48,727 nt of DNA. Source: Brasilonema sp. UFV-L1. GTDB lineage: Bacteria; Cyanobacteriota; Cyanobacteriia; Cyanobacteriales; Nostocaceae. Every line of letters starts with the position of its first letter. The first letter of the stretch is position 1. The notes below the pieces were generated by a model. The model was not told where the DNA came from. It did not search any database and saw nothing but the letters and a program-made list of their open reading frames with translations. The DNA lies in contig NZ_QMEA01000068.1 in the NCBI RefSeq assembly GCF_012912105.1, positions 1-48,727 of the forward strand, read 5' to 3'. This document shows, piece by piece, positions 18,314 to 28,519 of this stretch. The translations under genes were made by a program, and so were the position numbers.

Positions 18314-18904
18314 ATGATGCGTGAAAAAGTCTTAGCCTGGTTGAGCGAGAATGTTCCAGTTTCCAGAATTAAGCATATTCTCAGGGTTGAGCAAATGGCA
18401 ATAGATCTGGCGACTCATTACAAAGTGACTCGAGAAAAAGCTGCAATGGCAGGGTTAATGCACGATTTAGCAAAATGTTTTAAGCCGCAGAAACTTTTGC
18501 AAATGGCACACCAAGAGGGCTTGGAAGTAGACGAAGTCATGACCGCAAATCCCCATTTATTGCACGCAGACGTCAGTGCGATCGTCGCCAGAGAGACATT
18601 TGGCGTAGAAGATGAAGAAATATTACAAGCTATTGCCAACCACACTTTAGGTAGACCAGGTATGAGTCTGCTATGTAGTATCGTGTTTCTAGCAGATAGC
18701 ATAGAGCCAGGACGAGGCGATACCCCCCAGTTGCAAGCATTGAGACAAATGAGCTGTCAAAATATTAATCAGGCTGTTGCTTTGACCTGTGACTATACTC
18801 TAAAATTCTTGCTCGATAGTTCTTGTTTGGTTCATCCGCGAGTTATATTCACGCGCAACTGGTTCCTACAAAGGTGGAAAGCCAAACAGCCGATTCTACA
18901 ATAA
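18314..18904 (+). CDS. yqeK: HD-domain symmetrical Ap4A hydrolase YqeK
   Basis: YqeK proteins are HD-domain hydrolases that cleave diadenosine tetraphosphate into two ADP. The 196-residue protein has the metal-binding pattern of the family: HILRVEQMA near residue 21, AGLMHDLAK (HD pair near 50), a histidine in LLHADVSA, then IANHTLGRPGM and FLADSIEPGR. Two adjacent ATG codons (18314 and 18317) are possible starts. It stands just before rsfS, a gene order widely conserved in bacteria, which supports the call. Confidence 0.9.
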   Translation: MMREKVLAWLSENVPVSRIKHILRVEQMAIDLATHYKVTREKAAMAGLMHDLAKCFKPQKLLQMAHQEGLEVDEVMTANPHLLHADVSAIVARETFGVEDEEILQAIANHTLGRPGMSLLCSIVFLADSIEPGRGDTPQLQALRQMSCQNINQAVALTCDYTLKFLLDSSCLVHPRVIFTRNWFLQRWKAKQPILQ

Positions 18905-19027
18905 AGCGTATAGACACCGGTTTTTTTGTTAGTATTCAAAAAAACTAGTTCTCACAGTTGCAACTCAACGTTGTTCGTCAGTCATTGTAAAAAATAGTTA
19001 CAAAAAAAATAGAGCAGCTGAGGTTTA

Positions 19028-19489
19028 ATGTCTGACTATTTCCAAGCCAACTTCCCAAGACAATCAGTCGCAGTGACAAACAATCTGTTCGGAAGCTCAC
19101 TGGTTGATACCAACGATGTGAGTGGAAAGATAGCGTTAAAAGCCGCCGAAGCGGCATCAGACCGCAAAGCAGGTGATATCCTACTGCTAAGGGTAGGAGA
19201 TGTGTCTTATCTGGCAGATTATTTTGTAGTAGTGACAGGGTATTCAAGGGTACAGGTGAGAGCGATCGCCGACGCAATAGAAGAAAAAGTCAAACAAGAG
19301 TCGCAAAGGCGTCCCCTGCGGATAGAGGGAAAATCTGAAGCAACTTGGGTGGTACAAGATTATGGTGAAGTTATTGTTCACATCATGTTGCCTCATGAGA
19401 GGGAGTTTTATAATCTAGAAGCGTTCTGGGGACATGCGGAATGTATCGAGTTTTCAACTTCCGTAGATGGTGAGGGTAAACCAATATGA
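19028..19489 (+). CDS. rsfS: Ribosomal silencing factor RsfS
   Basis: RsfS binds ribosomal protein uL14 and blocks subunit joining to save energy when nutrients are scarce. The 153-residue protein shows the family core: [42 protein letters not shown], then [20 protein letters not shown] and YNLEAFWG. The first 35 residues are a variable N-terminal extension usual in cyanobacteria. The stop overlaps the start of the next gene by 4 nt, so the two are translationally coupled. The call is secure. Confidence 0.95.
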   Translation: MSDYFQANFPRQSVAVTNNLFGSSLVDTNDVSGKIALKAAEAASDRKAGDILLLRVGDVSYLADYFVVVTGYSRVQVRAIADAIEEKVKQESQRRPLRIEGKSEATWVVQDYGEVIVHIMLPHEREFYNLEAFWGHAECIEFSTSVDGEGKPI

Positions 19490-19986
19490 TAGAGTCTTCA
19501 GTCTCAAACTGCCCAGTTCCCGCAGAACAGCAACCACTCAATGAGTACGAAGAATTAAAATCCTCCTGGCTGTTTCGTGACTGTACCCTAAATTGGCGTG
19601 AGTATATCACAAAAATCGCCTGGATTTGGGGAATATGGTGGTTGATAGCAGGACCAGTCGCAGCCGCAAGCTTTCCCCCCCACAAGCAAACTGCACAATT
19701 TATTCTGTGTAGTTTAGCAGGAGCAAGTGTGGGAGTTGTACTAGTATTAGTACGATTATATTTGGGTTGGTCTTATATTCGCGATCGCCTGATGAGTCCA
19801 ATCATCTTCTACGAAGAGTCAGGATGGTATGACGGTCAAACTTGGATGAAACCACAACAAGTCCTGACACGCGATCGCCTGATTGTTGCTTACTCGATAA
19901 AACCAATTATTAGTCGGCTGCAAATTACCTTTGTTGGCTTGGCTGTGTTGTTCGTTGCTGGTACGATAGTTTGGCACCTAGTGTAA
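19486..19986 (+). CDS. CGLD27 family (DUF1230) membrane protein
   Basis: This 166-residue protein matches CGLD27/DUF1230, conserved in cyanobacteria and plastid-bearing eukaryotes. The plant member has been linked to iron deficiency, but the molecular function is unknown. After an N-terminal soluble part ([14 protein letters not shown]) there are three hydrophobic segments (about 44-64, 72-92, 146-165), with the conserved stretch [15 protein letters not shown] between the second and third. It overlaps rsfS by 4 nt (ATGA-type coupling). Confidence 0.88.
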   Translation: MIESSVSNCPVPAEQQPLNEYEELKSSWLFRDCTLNWREYITKIAWIWGIWWLIAGPVAAASFPPHKQTAQFILCSLAGASVGVVLVLVRLYLGWSYIRDRLMSPIIFYEESGWYDGQTWMKPQQVLTRDRLIVAYSIKPIISRLQITFVGLAVLFVAGTIVWHLV

Positions 19987-19988
19987 AT

Positions 19989-20063
19989 AGTTAGAAGTTA
20001 GGAGTTAAGAGTTCATCAGTTATTACTCCTAACTCATAACTGAAAACTCATAACTCATAACTT
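19989..20063. repeat. Heptamer-type repeats upstream of the asparaginase gene
   Basis: Repeated words (AGTTAGGAGTTAAGAGTT on one side, ACTCCTAACTCATAACT with CTCATAACTCATAACTT on the other) form an imperfect inverted arrangement of short tandem repeats. Such units are common in Nostocales intergenic DNA. Confidence 0.6.
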
Positions 20064-20086
20064 AAAAAGGTGGTAAATTTTAACCC

Positions 20087-21040
20087 ATGACAATGGGAAA
20101 ACGAACACAAGCCGCCGCATTAGAAGCGAGGTTACTGCGTGAAGGCATTATAGAATCAAAGCATATCGTCCAAGCTGCCGTATGTGACGAACGAGGACGA
20201 GTACTTTCCGTTGCTGGAAATGCCGAAACTGCTACATTCGTTCGTTCTGCGCTCAAACCGTTTCAAGCACTTGCTGTAACCAGCACAGGGACTTTGGAAC
20301 GCTATAACTTGAGCGATAAAGACCTGGCGATTATCACAAGTTCCCATAAAGGAACAATAGAGCAAGTCAGACAAGCATTTAACATACTCTGGCGGGCTGA
20401 TGTCGATCCTTCCGCACTCCAATGTCCAATTCCAGAAGGTAAGCACAGTCGTTTAGAATACAATTGCTCTGGTAAACACGCAGGGATGCTAGCTGTTTGT
20501 CAGCAATGCAATTGGTCGTTAAATAACTACTTACAGCGCAAACACCCAGTACAGCAGCTGATTTTAACCAAAGTCTCAGAATTACTGCGAATGCCAGCAG
20601 AAGAATTCATCAGCGCTCATGATGACTGTGGCGCACCCACGTATTTGATGCAACTCGGTCAAATGGCGTCATTGTATGCTCAGCTTGCTTCTCGTAGCAG
20701 TTTGGACATCGAGCGTATTGTCCGTGCTATGACTCATCACCCAGCGATGGTGGCTGGAGTTGGAGAGTTTGATACGGAACTGATGCATTTAGCCCCTGGA
20801 GAACTCGTCAGTAAAGCTGGTGCTGAAGGAGTACAGTGTATTGCCAGATTGGGTGAGGGCATGGGATTGGCAATTAAAGTGATGGATGGAGCAAAGCGAG
20901 CAAAACATGCCGTCGCCATTCACTTACTCAAGCAGTTGGGCTGGATTAGTCCCAACGTTGCCGAAGCTCTGTCAGAGAAGTTTATGAACCTTGGTAAATA
21001 CAAGCGTTTAGAAGTTATTGGAGAATTATCGATTTTATAG
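20087..21040 (+). CDS. L-asparaginase, AnsA/PF06089 type
   Basis: The 317-residue protein matches the bacterial L-asparaginase family PF06089 (Rhizobium-type, a serine-hydrolase-like fold different from E. coli AnsB), which hydrolyses asparagine to aspartate and ammonia. Key stretches are the SALKPFQAL motif, ITSSHKGTIEQV (SxxK-type active-site segment), YNCSGKHAGML, HDDCGAPTY with the metal-binding Cys, and HHPAMVAGVGEFDTELM. The length is slightly short but complete. ATG 20087 gives MTMGKRTQ; ATG 20093 is an alternative. It is followed by the initiator tRNA gene in the same direction. Confidence 0.9.
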   Translation: MTMGKRTQAAALEARLLREGIIESKHIVQAAVCDERGRVLSVAGNAETATFVRSALKPFQALAVTSTGTLERYNLSDKDLAIITSSHKGTIEQVRQAFNILWRADVDPSALQCPIPEGKHSRLEYNCSGKHAGMLAVCQQCNWSLNNYLQRKHPVQQLILTKVSELLRMPAEEFISAHDDCGAPTYLMQLGQMASLYAQLASRSSLDIERIVRAMTHHPAMVAGVGEFDTELMHLAPGELVSKAGAEGVQCIARLGEGMGLAIKVMDGAKRAKHAVAIHLLKQLGWISPNVAEALSEKFMNLGKYKRLEVIGELSIL

Positions 21041-21089
21041 TTGCCAAATTTCTGACTTTGTTGTTATACTTGGGAAAGTGACGAGGCGA

Positions 21090-21166
<77 letters not shown>

Positions 21167-21178
21167 AATACAAGAACC

Positions 21179-21219
21179 AAATCTCTACAATTGTAAAATG
21201 TTGTAGAGATTTGTTTTTG
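21179..21219 (+). terminator. Rho-independent terminator after tRNA-fMet
   Basis: A perfect 12-bp stem, AAATCTCTACAA (21179-21190) with TTGTAGAGATTT (21201-21212), is followed by GTTTTT. It starts 13 bp after the tRNA. Confidence 0.9.
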
Positions 21220-21268
21220 ATAAATGAAATGCCACCTTAAGGAATGATTAAACGAGCGACGACTTCGG

Positions 21269-22192
21269 CTACTTCCTCTTAACTGAAATAACATCAGAAG
21301 ACCATCTTGCTTTTGGCCAACCGTCAAGTTTTTGTCCTTCTTTAAGTTCTTCAATGGGTTCAACAAAGGCGCGAATTTCGAATTGAGTACCTGGTACCGT
21401 CTTTTCGTATCCCACATGAATTTGTGTTTGAAATTCCCCGTTAGTTACACGGGCAGGTGCTTGAACATAATAAGGTTGATTATCCGTTAAAGGTTTAACT
21501 ACAATCCATACTTGGTTAGCTTCTGGAACAGTTACTTTACCTTGAATAAGTGGTAATTGTTCAACGCATTCTTCATGAGATGGATTAAGAATTTGAACTT
21601 TCGCTGAACTTGGTTTTTGAGATGACTTAAAGCTAATATTTGCACAATTTAAGTTAGAGTTATGACTACTTATCTGCGGTTGAGCAGAAAGCGTAGGTTG
21701 GGCAGAAGACGAGTTACTGTTCTGGTTACTCAAGTAAAACCCTGCTAACCCAATTAGAACAATTGTACCACCTGTAATGAATTTGTTTTTAACAAGTTGA
21801 TTAAAGGGATTAACGCTGACTCCAGGAGCAGGAATAGGCAATGGAATAGTTGACTGTTTCTTATTGGAGGAATTCTGACTTAACTCCTGATTACAATGGA
21901 GTTTGGCTGCAATATCGCTTAAAATAGGCGCATATGTTCCATGATGAAAAACTGGAAATAGTTCGTTACAACAAAGTTTACAAAGAGCTTCCTTATCGCT
22001 GATTTCATTTAAGTAGTTGATGAGCTGTATAGCAAAGTCATCATCTGCACTATCTTTTATGAACCCAAGTCGCCTATGGTCTATCCCAATTCTTAGACAT
22101 AGTGCTTCTCGTGTTCTTACTTGTTGGCTACGAAGCATTAGCTTTGCTAATGTTCCCATATCATTTTCGTCTAAAAAGAATTGAGTGGACAT
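21269..22192 (-). CDS. Membrane protein with N-terminal effector-associated-type adaptor domain
   Basis: Residues 6-101 form a helical domain that is clearly related to the C-terminal domain of the adjacent CHAT protein: both share a LDExD start, a LCxxIGI motif, LGF followed by a charged residue, QLIxYL, DKxALCK and an AKLxCN end. This pattern fits the effector-associated, death-like adaptor domains described in bacterial conflict systems. A Ser/Pro linker, one membrane segment (about 138-156, FITGGTIVLIGLAGFYLSN) and an Ig-like beta domain (about 195-305, with LPLIQGKVTVPEANQVWIVV) complete the 307-residue protein. The C-terminal domain would be outside the plasma membrane. The 17-nt gap from the CHAT gene suggests an operon. 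Function is inferred. Confidence 0.75.
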   Translation of the reverse strand: MSTQFFLDENDMGTLAKLMLRSQQVRTREALCLRIGIDHRRLGFIKDSADDDFAIQLINYLNEISDKEALCKLCCNELFPVFHHGTYAPILSDIAAKLHCNQELSQNSSNKKQSTIPLPIPAPGVSVNPFNQLVKNKFITGGTIVLIGLAGFYLSNQNSNSSSAQPTLSAQPQISSHNSNLNCANISFKSSQKPSSAKVQILNPSHEECVEQLPLIQGKVTVPEANQVWIVVKPLTDNQPYYVQAPARVTNGEFQTQIHVGYEKTVPGTQFEIRAFVEPIEELKEGQKLDGWPKARWSSDVISVKRK

Positions 22193-22209
22193 ACTTTTTA
22201 CTCCGCATA

Positions 22210-23138
22210 CTAGTTACAACTTAGTTTGGCTTTAACATTTTCTAATTTAGTTAAGTAGCTACTTCTCTTAAAGACAACTTCTAGTTCAGAGCAAATTTTA
22301 CAAAGAGCTTGTTTATCGTCTATTTTATCTAAATAGTCAATTAGCTGTAATGCAAAGTCAGTGACAGTAGATTCTCTTAGAAATCCAAGTTGATTTGATT
22401 CAATACCAATCTTGATACACAGTGAGATTCGTGCAGAATACTCAGCACGTCCACTAAGGATTAAGAGTTTCGTAAGTATTTCTCTGTCAGATTCGTCCAG
22501 CACTGGAGCCTGTTCTTTTGAACTACTTATCTTAGAAACTATCTCCTCAATATTTGGCTTCTTGTTGAGAGTTGGGGTTAGTTGCTCTGGAATACCTGCT
22601 AACCGAATTGCAGCGCATCCAAATTTGTGAGCAAATTCAACAGACTTCCCGGCTCCTAAAGCATCGTAAAAACCCACAGCAAATTCAATTGCAGCTCTAT
22701 CTCCAATCGCTTTTTTCATGCCAATCACATAGTTAACGTGTTGAGCGATCTGCCGCTATGCTGCAGCGAAGCTATCGCCTCTGCCTGTACTTGAGAGTAA
22801 CAGCCGTTAAGAACAACACACTCAACTTGATCCGCAAACAGTTCAAACAGCCCTGCTAAGGCTTCTCCATCGACTATCTTTACCGAACCTGTTTCATCTT
22901 CAAATACCAAACCTTCATCCCCCGTCCCATGCCCAGAAAAATGAACAATCTGCGGCTCAATAGCCAGCATTGCCTGCTGAATGTCCCTTGCTCGTACTGC
23001 CCACTTCTGCTGTAAGACAAACTGATCGCGGTGTTTGGATCGCTGCAATCCAGCATCAATTTCACGCACCTCCTCATCCAAACGCAGCGGTGTTGTATCT
23101 TTAGGATTTGCTGCCAAAATTAAGATTTTTTGCCTCAT
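22210..23138 (-). pseudogene. CHAT protease with C-terminal adaptor domain, frameshifted
   Basis: The first frame (23138-22725) begins MRQKILILAANPKDT and encodes a caspase-like CHAT domain with the histidine in HFSGHGTGDEG and the cysteine in VVLNGCYSQVQ. After QAEAIA it loses frame because of a 26-nt insertion at 22748-22773. The second frame (to 22210) carries the expected continuation (NYVIGMKKAIGD, GFYDALGAGKS) and then an adaptor domain like that of the next gene. Removing the insertion restores one frame of about 300 codons with both catalytic residues intact. As it stands, only a fragment lacking the adaptor would be made, unless the second frame is reinitiated at GTG 22728. Confidence 0.85.
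22748..22773. mobile_element. 26-nt palindromic insert in a HIP1 site
   Basis: On the coding strand, an intact GGCGATCGC is split after GGCGAT by AGCTTCGCTGCAGC and TAGCGGCAGAT, recreating ATCGC at its right end. It is related to the 27-nt insert in the TrmH-family gene (45509-45543). Being 26 nt long it shifts the reading frame. Confidence 0.75.
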
Positions 23139-23583
23139 GACCTGACTCCAGTTTTGGTATTTATGGACCTAATTCCTGAATAAATCTACAAAAAGAAAAA
23201 TGGCAATTCCGAAAGAATGCCATCTAGGGCTGGATAAGCACGAAGCGCTCATTGGCAGCAAATTAATCTCGAAAGCTTGTCTAGCAAACTTTTTAGTGAA
23301 TCCAAAGTTTGATTTTTAATAAAGAGTTGAGTAAACGGTAGCCAGTGCCCACCGTACAAAAATTGCAATCAAGTCACTGTGCAAAATGTTAGATAATATA
23401 CTTCATATATGAGAAGAAGCGGCAGCGTAAACTTCATTCTGCACAATATCGTGATGCTTGGGAGTTAATCTTAGAAACAACCGTATGTAAAGAAAATTTT
23501 GTGCATCCACCAATCGGATTCGAAGAAGCAAGGTTTTGATATATCCTGAAGGAGAAACCAGCGTAGCTCGGAGAATCATAGTT
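23139..23583. other. Gap between divergent CHAT and GTPase genes
   Basis: No gene is recognised. A hairpin ACGGT/ACCGT around AGCCAGTGCCC near 23335-23356 is a repeat type common in cyanobacteria. The rest is the shared promoter region. Confidence 0.5.
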
Positions 23584-25029
23584 GTGAAGTTGCGGCGACC
23601 GATTTTAGTGGGAGGATTGGGACTGTCCTTTTCTTTGTGGATGTTACAAAATTTGCACGATTCAATGGTGCAGATTGGTGAATTTGGTTTATTGAGTCTG
23701 TTCGCCCTTGGCGGCGGTTTGTGGTTATTAAAGTTAAATCGCACTCAAGATAGTTCTAAACCAGAAAACAGTTTGCCTGTAGACCGTGCAACAGTGGAAG
23801 GTACGATTGCTAAAGCTGAAGCCGTAGTTAACCAACTCGCACAAGAAACAGAAAATCCTCAAACTGTAGGAACATTGCGAGAACAAGTTGCCTATCTGAC
23901 GGCTGAGTTAGATAGACAAGAGATGATCGCTGCTGTCACTGGTGGCAAATCGGTAGGTAAAACGACTTTGATTGAAGTTTTAAAATCTACCTGGTGCCAG
24001 AATTCTCTACAATTCCAAGAAACACCACCTTTGTTCCAAGAAGCAGGCGAAAAGTCAGATGCAGATATTTTGACACAAGCAAACAAATCTGATATTGTCT
24101 TGTTCCTGACAAATGGTGATTTAACAGATTCTGAATTTCAGAGCTTACAACAACTAAAAGCAGTTAATCAAAGCACAATTCTGGTTTTTAATAAACAAGA
24201 CCACTATTTGCCAGATGAACGCGTGAGTGTGTTGCAGTCGCTGAAACATCGGATGTCCTCAATTGTCGTGGCGACAGCGGCGTCTCCCAGTCCGATGAAA
24301 GTACGGAAACATCAAGAAGATGGTTGTGTACAAGAGTGGCTGGAGGTACCAGCACCAGATATTCAACAGTTGACGCAGCAGTTGAGTGAAATGGTGACAC
24401 AGCAAGGACAGCAGTTGGTGTGGGCAACGACAATGAGAAAAGCCTTGTTGCTGAAAGCTGAAGCGAAAAACTTGCTGAATCGAACCAGAGGCGATCGCGC
24501 TGTCCCAGTCATTGAACAATATCAGTGGATAGCTGCTGCAGCTGCATTTGCTAACCCAGTACCAGCGCTTGATATCCTAGCAACAGCGGCAATTAATGCC
24601 CAAATGGTTATGGATTTGGGTAGTCTCTATCAGCAAACATTTTCCTTAGAACAGGCGCAAACTGTTGCTGGAACAATGGGAGGTTTAATGCTGAAACTGG
24701 GTTTGGTAGAATTGTCTTCTAAAGCAATAAGTACAGTGCTCAAAAGTAACGCGATCACCTTTGTTGCTGGTGGCTTGGTGCAGGGAGTTAGTGCAGCTTA
24801 TCTGACTCGTATAGCAGGTTTAAGCCTAGTCGAGTATTTCCAACAACAGGAAGTTGCTACTCATTCTGGAACAGCTTTAAATCTGGACAAGTTACGACAA
24901 ACTTTGCAAAGCGTATTTCAGCAGAACCAGCAAATGGGTTTATTACAAAGTTTTGTTAAGCAAAGCGTGAAGCGTTTGACGCCACAAGCACAGCAGTCAC
25001 AACTTATCGAATCTGAGATCACCGCTTAG
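23584..25029 (+). CDS. Membrane GTPase with DUF697-type C-terminus
   Basis: This protein of about 481 residues has a basic N-terminus and two short hydrophobic segments (about 8-24 and 34-50), then a GTPase domain with P-loop TGGKSVGKTT (near 120), a diverged DxxG region, and NKQD (G4, near 205). The C-terminal region contains Ala-rich hydrophobic stretches (AAAAAFANPVPALDILATAAIN) like the DUF697 domain. Such proteins resemble cyanobacterial slr1462-type GTPases of unknown role, perhaps in membrane or stress functions. GTG 23584 is preferred: GGAGA lies 9 bases upstream and VKLRRPILVGG resembles the family start. TTG 23536 would add 16 residues. Confidence 0.78.
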   Translation: MKLRRPILVGGLGLSFSLWMLQNLHDSMVQIGEFGLLSLFALGGGLWLLKLNRTQDSSKPENSLPVDRATVEGTIAKAEAVVNQLAQETENPQTVGTLREQVAYLTAELDRQEMIAAVTGGKSVGKTTLIEVLKSTWCQNSLQFQETPPLFQEAGEKSDADILTQANKSDIVLFLTNGDLTDSEFQSLQQLKAVNQSTILVFNKQDHYLPDERVSVLQSLKHRMSSIVVATAASPSPMKVRKHQEDGCVQEWLEVPAPDIQQLTQQLSEMVTQQGQQLVWATTMRKALLLKAEAKNLLNRTRGDRAVPVIEQYQWIAAAAAFANPVPALDILATAAINAQMVMDLGSLYQQTFSLEQAQTVAGTMGGLMLKLGLVELSSKAISTVLKSNAITFVAGGLVQGVSAAYLTRIAGLSLVEYFQQQEVATHSGTALNLDKLRQTLQSVFQQNQQMGLLQSFVKQSVKRLTPQAQQSQLIESEITA

Positions 25030-25239
25030 CTTTGATGAGTTGAAATCACAGCTGTATAAACAAAGTCCGCCGATGCAGATTCAACTTTCCTAAAGCTGTT
25101 CAGGCGGGTTTTGTCTGTGTGGGCGTAATTTCTGCTGATAAAGTTCAGATAAAAAACTTAAAAATTTATGATTTAATTTATCCAAATAGTTTTAAATTTT
25201 TTTATAAAGGTTAATAATAAATCATTGATAATAAAGATG

Positions 25240-25920
25240 ATGGCAGCAGATTATACAGACATTGATATTGCGCCATTTATAGATCATGCCCTGCTCATAC
25301 CAACAGCGACCTCAAAGGAGGTTGAACAATGGTGTGAAGAAGCGGACAGATTTCATTTTGCGGCGGTTTGTGTTTACCCGACTCATGTGAAGCAAGCAGC
25401 AGAACTTCTCCACGGTAAAAAGCCTAAAGTTTGTACGGTGATTGGCTTTCCAACTGGGGCAGCAACTTCGGCAACAAAGTTGTATGAAGCTCAAGAAGCA
25501 GTGGAAAATGGTGCCACAGAGTTAGATGTGGTTATAAATTTGGGCTGGTTAAAAGCAGGCAAAACCGACAATGTACACCAGGAAATTGCCGAAATATGTG
25601 AAGAGACTGGAAAAACGGTAAAGGTTATTTTAGAAACTAACTTGCTGACAGATGCGGAAAAAAGACTCGCAGCAGAAATCTGTATGGATGCTGGAGTAGA
25701 ATTTCTCAAAACAAGTACTGGTTGGAATGGCGGTGTCACATTAGAGGACGTACGACTTTTGAAAGAAGTCGCACGAGACAGGGTTGGAATTAAAGCCTCA
25801 GGAGGTATTCGTAGCATCGACCAAGCTCTAGACTTGATTTTAGCGGGTGCCACTAGATTGGGGACTTCTCGGAGTATCGATTTGCTTCGTCAGCGCAATA
25901 CACTGGGAAAAAGTGAGTAG
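25240..25920 (+). CDS. deoC: Deoxyribose-phosphate aldolase
   Basis: DeoC cleaves 2-deoxyribose 5-phosphate to glyceraldehyde 3-phosphate and acetaldehyde in nucleoside salvage. The protein of about 226 residues is of normal length. It shows IDHALL near the N-terminus, [29 protein letters not shown], the Schiff-base lysine in EFLKTSTGW, and the proton-relay lysine in GIKASGGIR. The start is one of two consecutive ATG codons (25237 or 25240); [17 protein letters not shown] fits the family best. It lies 51 bp before recO in the same direction, an order common in cyanobacteria. Confidence 0.95.
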   Translation: MAADYTDIDIAPFIDHALLIPTATSKEVEQWCEEADRFHFAAVCVYPTHVKQAAELLHGKKPKVCTVIGFPTGAATSATKLYEAQEAVENGATELDVVINLGWLKAGKTDNVHQEIAEICEETGKTVKVILETNLLTDAEKRLAAEICMDAGVEFLKTSTGWNGGVTLEDVRLLKEVARDRVGIKASGGIRSIDQALDLILAGATRLGTSRSIDLLRQRNTLGKSE

Positions 25921-25971
25921 TCATTTGTTCTTTGTCTAAAGCGAATGACTCATGATCATAACTAATGACTA

Positions 25972-26883
25972 ATGACTAAAACGTATAAAGCAACTGGAAT
26001 TAATCTTAAAGCTCAGGCGCTGGGAGAAACAGACAGACTAGTGACAATTTTGACACGAGAGTTTGGTCTGATTCGAGTAGTCGCCCCAGGTTCACGCAAA
26101 CACAACTCCAGTCTTGGTGGTCGGAGTGGAGTGTTTGTGGTCAATGAGTTGCTGATTGCCAAAGGGCGATCGCTCGATAAAATCACTCAAGCACAAACTA
26201 TAAAGTCTTATCCCGGTCTTGCTAAAGATTTAGTAAAGCTGGCTGCTAGCCAGTATTTAGCAGAGATAATACTACATCAGGCATTAAGTGAGCAACCCCA
26301 AGAAGAATTATATGAGTTACTAAACGAACATCTGTATCGTTTGGAAGCTTTACCGAAAAGAGAAGCATTTGATGTTGTAGCACATCTGGCTCATGGGGTA
26401 TTTCACCTTTTAGCTTTGGCTGGACTAACTCCCCAAGTACAAATCTGTTGCTTGACTGGACGCTCTCTCAGACCAGATTTTACAGACCCAACTTGGCAAG
26501 TAGGATTTAGCATACCAACAGGTGGAACAATTTGCTTAGGTGCTTGGGAACGCCTGAAAAAGGAGACGAAACAGATGCGGGAGCAAAATTCTCCTCATCC
26601 TCACCACTCCCCTGCTACTGTAAAAGAGAGACCTGTCAACTACCAAACCGTTATTCATCGGCAAGAAATACCAGTCATATCGAGCCGCTTGAATGCGACA
26701 GAACTTGCTATACTCCAGGATCTGTCGCAACCACAGTTCATTCAAGATGTAGCCACAAATGATAGCTGGTTATCCGTTGAGCAAATTTTGCGTCACTATA
26801 CTCAGTATCACTTTGGTTGCCCTATTCGCTCCGCTGCTCTAATAGATTCTTATTTTGCTGTCAACCATGATGCAACCGTCTGA
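25972..26883 (+). CDS. recO: DNA repair protein RecO
   Basis: RecO loads RecA on SSB-coated single-stranded DNA together with RecR. The 303-residue protein has the OB-fold N-terminus ([27 protein letters not shown] and [11 protein letters not shown]), a helical middle part and [11 protein letters not shown], the remnant of the zinc-binding region. A Pro/His-rich stretch (about 200-220) separates the last helices. The length is normal for cyanobacteria. Its end overlaps the start of the transporter gene. Confidence 0.93.
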   Translation: MTKTYKATGINLKAQALGETDRLVTILTREFGLIRVVAPGSRKHNSSLGGRSGVFVVNELLIAKGRSLDKITQAQTIKSYPGLAKDLVKLAASQYLAEIILHQALSEQPQEELYELLNEHLYRLEALPKREAFDVVAHLAHGVFHLLALAGLTPQVQICCLTGRSLRPDFTDPTWQVGFSIPTGGTICLGAWERLKKETKQMREQNSPHPHHSPATVKERPVNYQTVIHRQEIPVISSRLNATELAILQDLSQPQFIQDVATNDSWLSVEQILRHYTQYHFGCPIRSAALIDSYFAVNHDATV

Positions 26884-28519
26884 TTTGGATAGAAAAATCC
26901 TGCCGTTGTCACAAAGTTACACTAAGAAACAGAATAAGGCATCAATGCCTAAAATCGCTAATCACCCCAATATTTCAAGGTCTCTACCCAGTCATGTTAA
27001 CTTTCATGAGCAGGCAAAAGACATTTTTGAAAATCAGAAAAATAGCACATCGGAAATCTCAAACCCTGATGTCACGAACCACAAACACAAATTGGAAAAT
27101 AAATTGACCAGTTCAGCAAATGGCAAGAGTCATTTCTCTGAACAGAACGTGCAAGCGGCGACAGCCACTGTAGCAAAAACAACAGATGTAATCGGGACTT
27201 CTGGTTCAAGTGGAGAAGCAGCGTCATCAGATGAAAAACAAGAGCAAGGGTTTGTGCCGATACTGAAAAATCCTAACTTTTTGGCTCTTTGGGGTGGTCA
27301 AATCTTCTGTCAATTGGCAGATAAAGTGTATCTGGTTTTGATGATAGCTATTATTAATACTCAGTTTCAAACGAGCGAGCAGACCATTAGTGGTTGGGTT
27401 TCAACGCTAATGATGGCTTTTACCATTCCCGCAATCCTTTTCGGTTCCATTGCTGGTGTTTTTGTAGATCGGTGGTCGAAAAAGGTGGTGCTCGTCGCAA
27501 CAAATCTTTGGCGCGGCATACTGGTTTTAGTAATTCCACCAATACTGTGGTTCACTCATGATTGGCAACCAGTGATGGGAGTCTTGCCAGTGGGTTTTGG
27601 TATCCTTGTAGGAGTGACTTTCTTGGTTTCGACGCTAACACAGTTTTTTGCACCAGCCGAACAAGCGACCATTCCTTTGATAGTCCAAGAACAGCATTTA
27701 CTTTCGGCAAACTCACTGTACACGACAACAATGATGGCGTCAGTCATAGTTGGGTTTGCTGTTGGAGAACCATTACTAGCCGTAGCAGATCAACTATGGT
27801 CGCAATTAGGTGGTAGTTATGGACTAGGAAAAGAAATTGTTGTGGGTGGATCTTATGCGATCGCCGGACTCATTTTGTTGCTGCTTGTCACTCATGAAAA
27901 ACCTCAGCCACTAGAAAAACAATCTCCTCACATTTTTGCTGATTTGCAAGATGGTTTTCGTTATCTCAAAGAAAATTATCGCCTTCGCAATGCGCTTATC
28001 CAACTCATCATTTTGTTTTCTACATTTGCGGCATTAACCGTTTTAGCAGTTCGCATGGCAGAATTAATTCCTGGCTTAAAAGCTTCTCAATTTGGCTTTT
28101 TACTAGCAGCAGGAGGTGTTGGTATTGCTCTTGGGGCAACTCTTTTAGGTCTATTTGGTCAGCGCTTCTCCCATACACTGTTAAGTCTATGTGGATGTTT
28201 AGGTATGACAGTCTCTCTTATCGGTCTGTCAATTTTTACTAAACAGCTATGGATTGTCCTGCTTTTAATCACACTGTTGGGTGTCTTTGGGGCGTTGGTG
28301 GGTATTCCCATGCAAACAGCTATCCAAACAGAAACTTCGCCAGAAATGCGTGGCAAAGTCTTTGGTCTACAAAACAACGTGATTAATATTGCTCTGTCCT
28401 TACCCTTAGCACTAGCGGGCATTGCGGAAACTTTTGTTGGATTACATTTACTGTTTTTGGCATTAGCTGCGATTGTCTTTTCAGGTGGTATCTTGATCTG
28501 GTATACCTCTTCTAGGTAG
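26867..28519 (+). CDS. MFS transporter with long N-terminal extension
   Basis: The roughly 550-residue protein has about 12 hydrophobic segments from residue 135 onward with MFS signatures, such as [14 protein letters not shown] in the loop between segments 2 and 3 and [11 protein letters not shown] near the end. It belongs to the MFS_3/enterobactin-exporter-like group common in cyanobacteria; the substrate is unknown. The first 125 residues are polar, Ser/Asn/Lys-rich and probably disordered. The start is ATG 26867 or 26870, within the last codons of recO, implying translational coupling; a downstream ATG near 26945 is another option. The gene ends before a 370-bp gap. Confidence 0.82.
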   Translation: MMQPSDLDRKILPLSQSYTKKQNKASMPKIANHPNISRSLPSHVNFHEQAKDIFENQKNSTSEISNPDVTNHKHKLENKLTSSANGKSHFSEQNVQAATATVAKTTDVIGTSGSSGEAASSDEKQEQGFVPILKNPNFLALWGGQIFCQLADKVYLVLMIAIINTQFQTSEQTISGWVSTLMMAFTIPAILFGSIAGVFVDRWSKKVVLVATNLWRGILVLVIPPILWFTHDWQPVMGVLPVGFGILVGVTFLVSTLTQFFAPAEQATIPLIVQEQHLLSANSLYTTTMMASVIVGFAVGEPLLAVADQLWSQLGGSYGLGKEIVVGGSYAIAGLILLLLVTHEKPQPLEKQSPHIFADLQDGFRYLKENYRLRNALIQLIILFSTFAALTVLAVRMAELIPGLKASQFGFLLAAGGVGIALGATLLGLFGQRFSHTLLSLCGCLGMTVSLIGLSIFTKQLWIVLLLITLLGVFGALVGIPMQTAIQTETSPEMRGKVFGLQNNVINIALSLPLALAGIAETFVGLHLLFLALAAIVFSGGILIWYTSSR

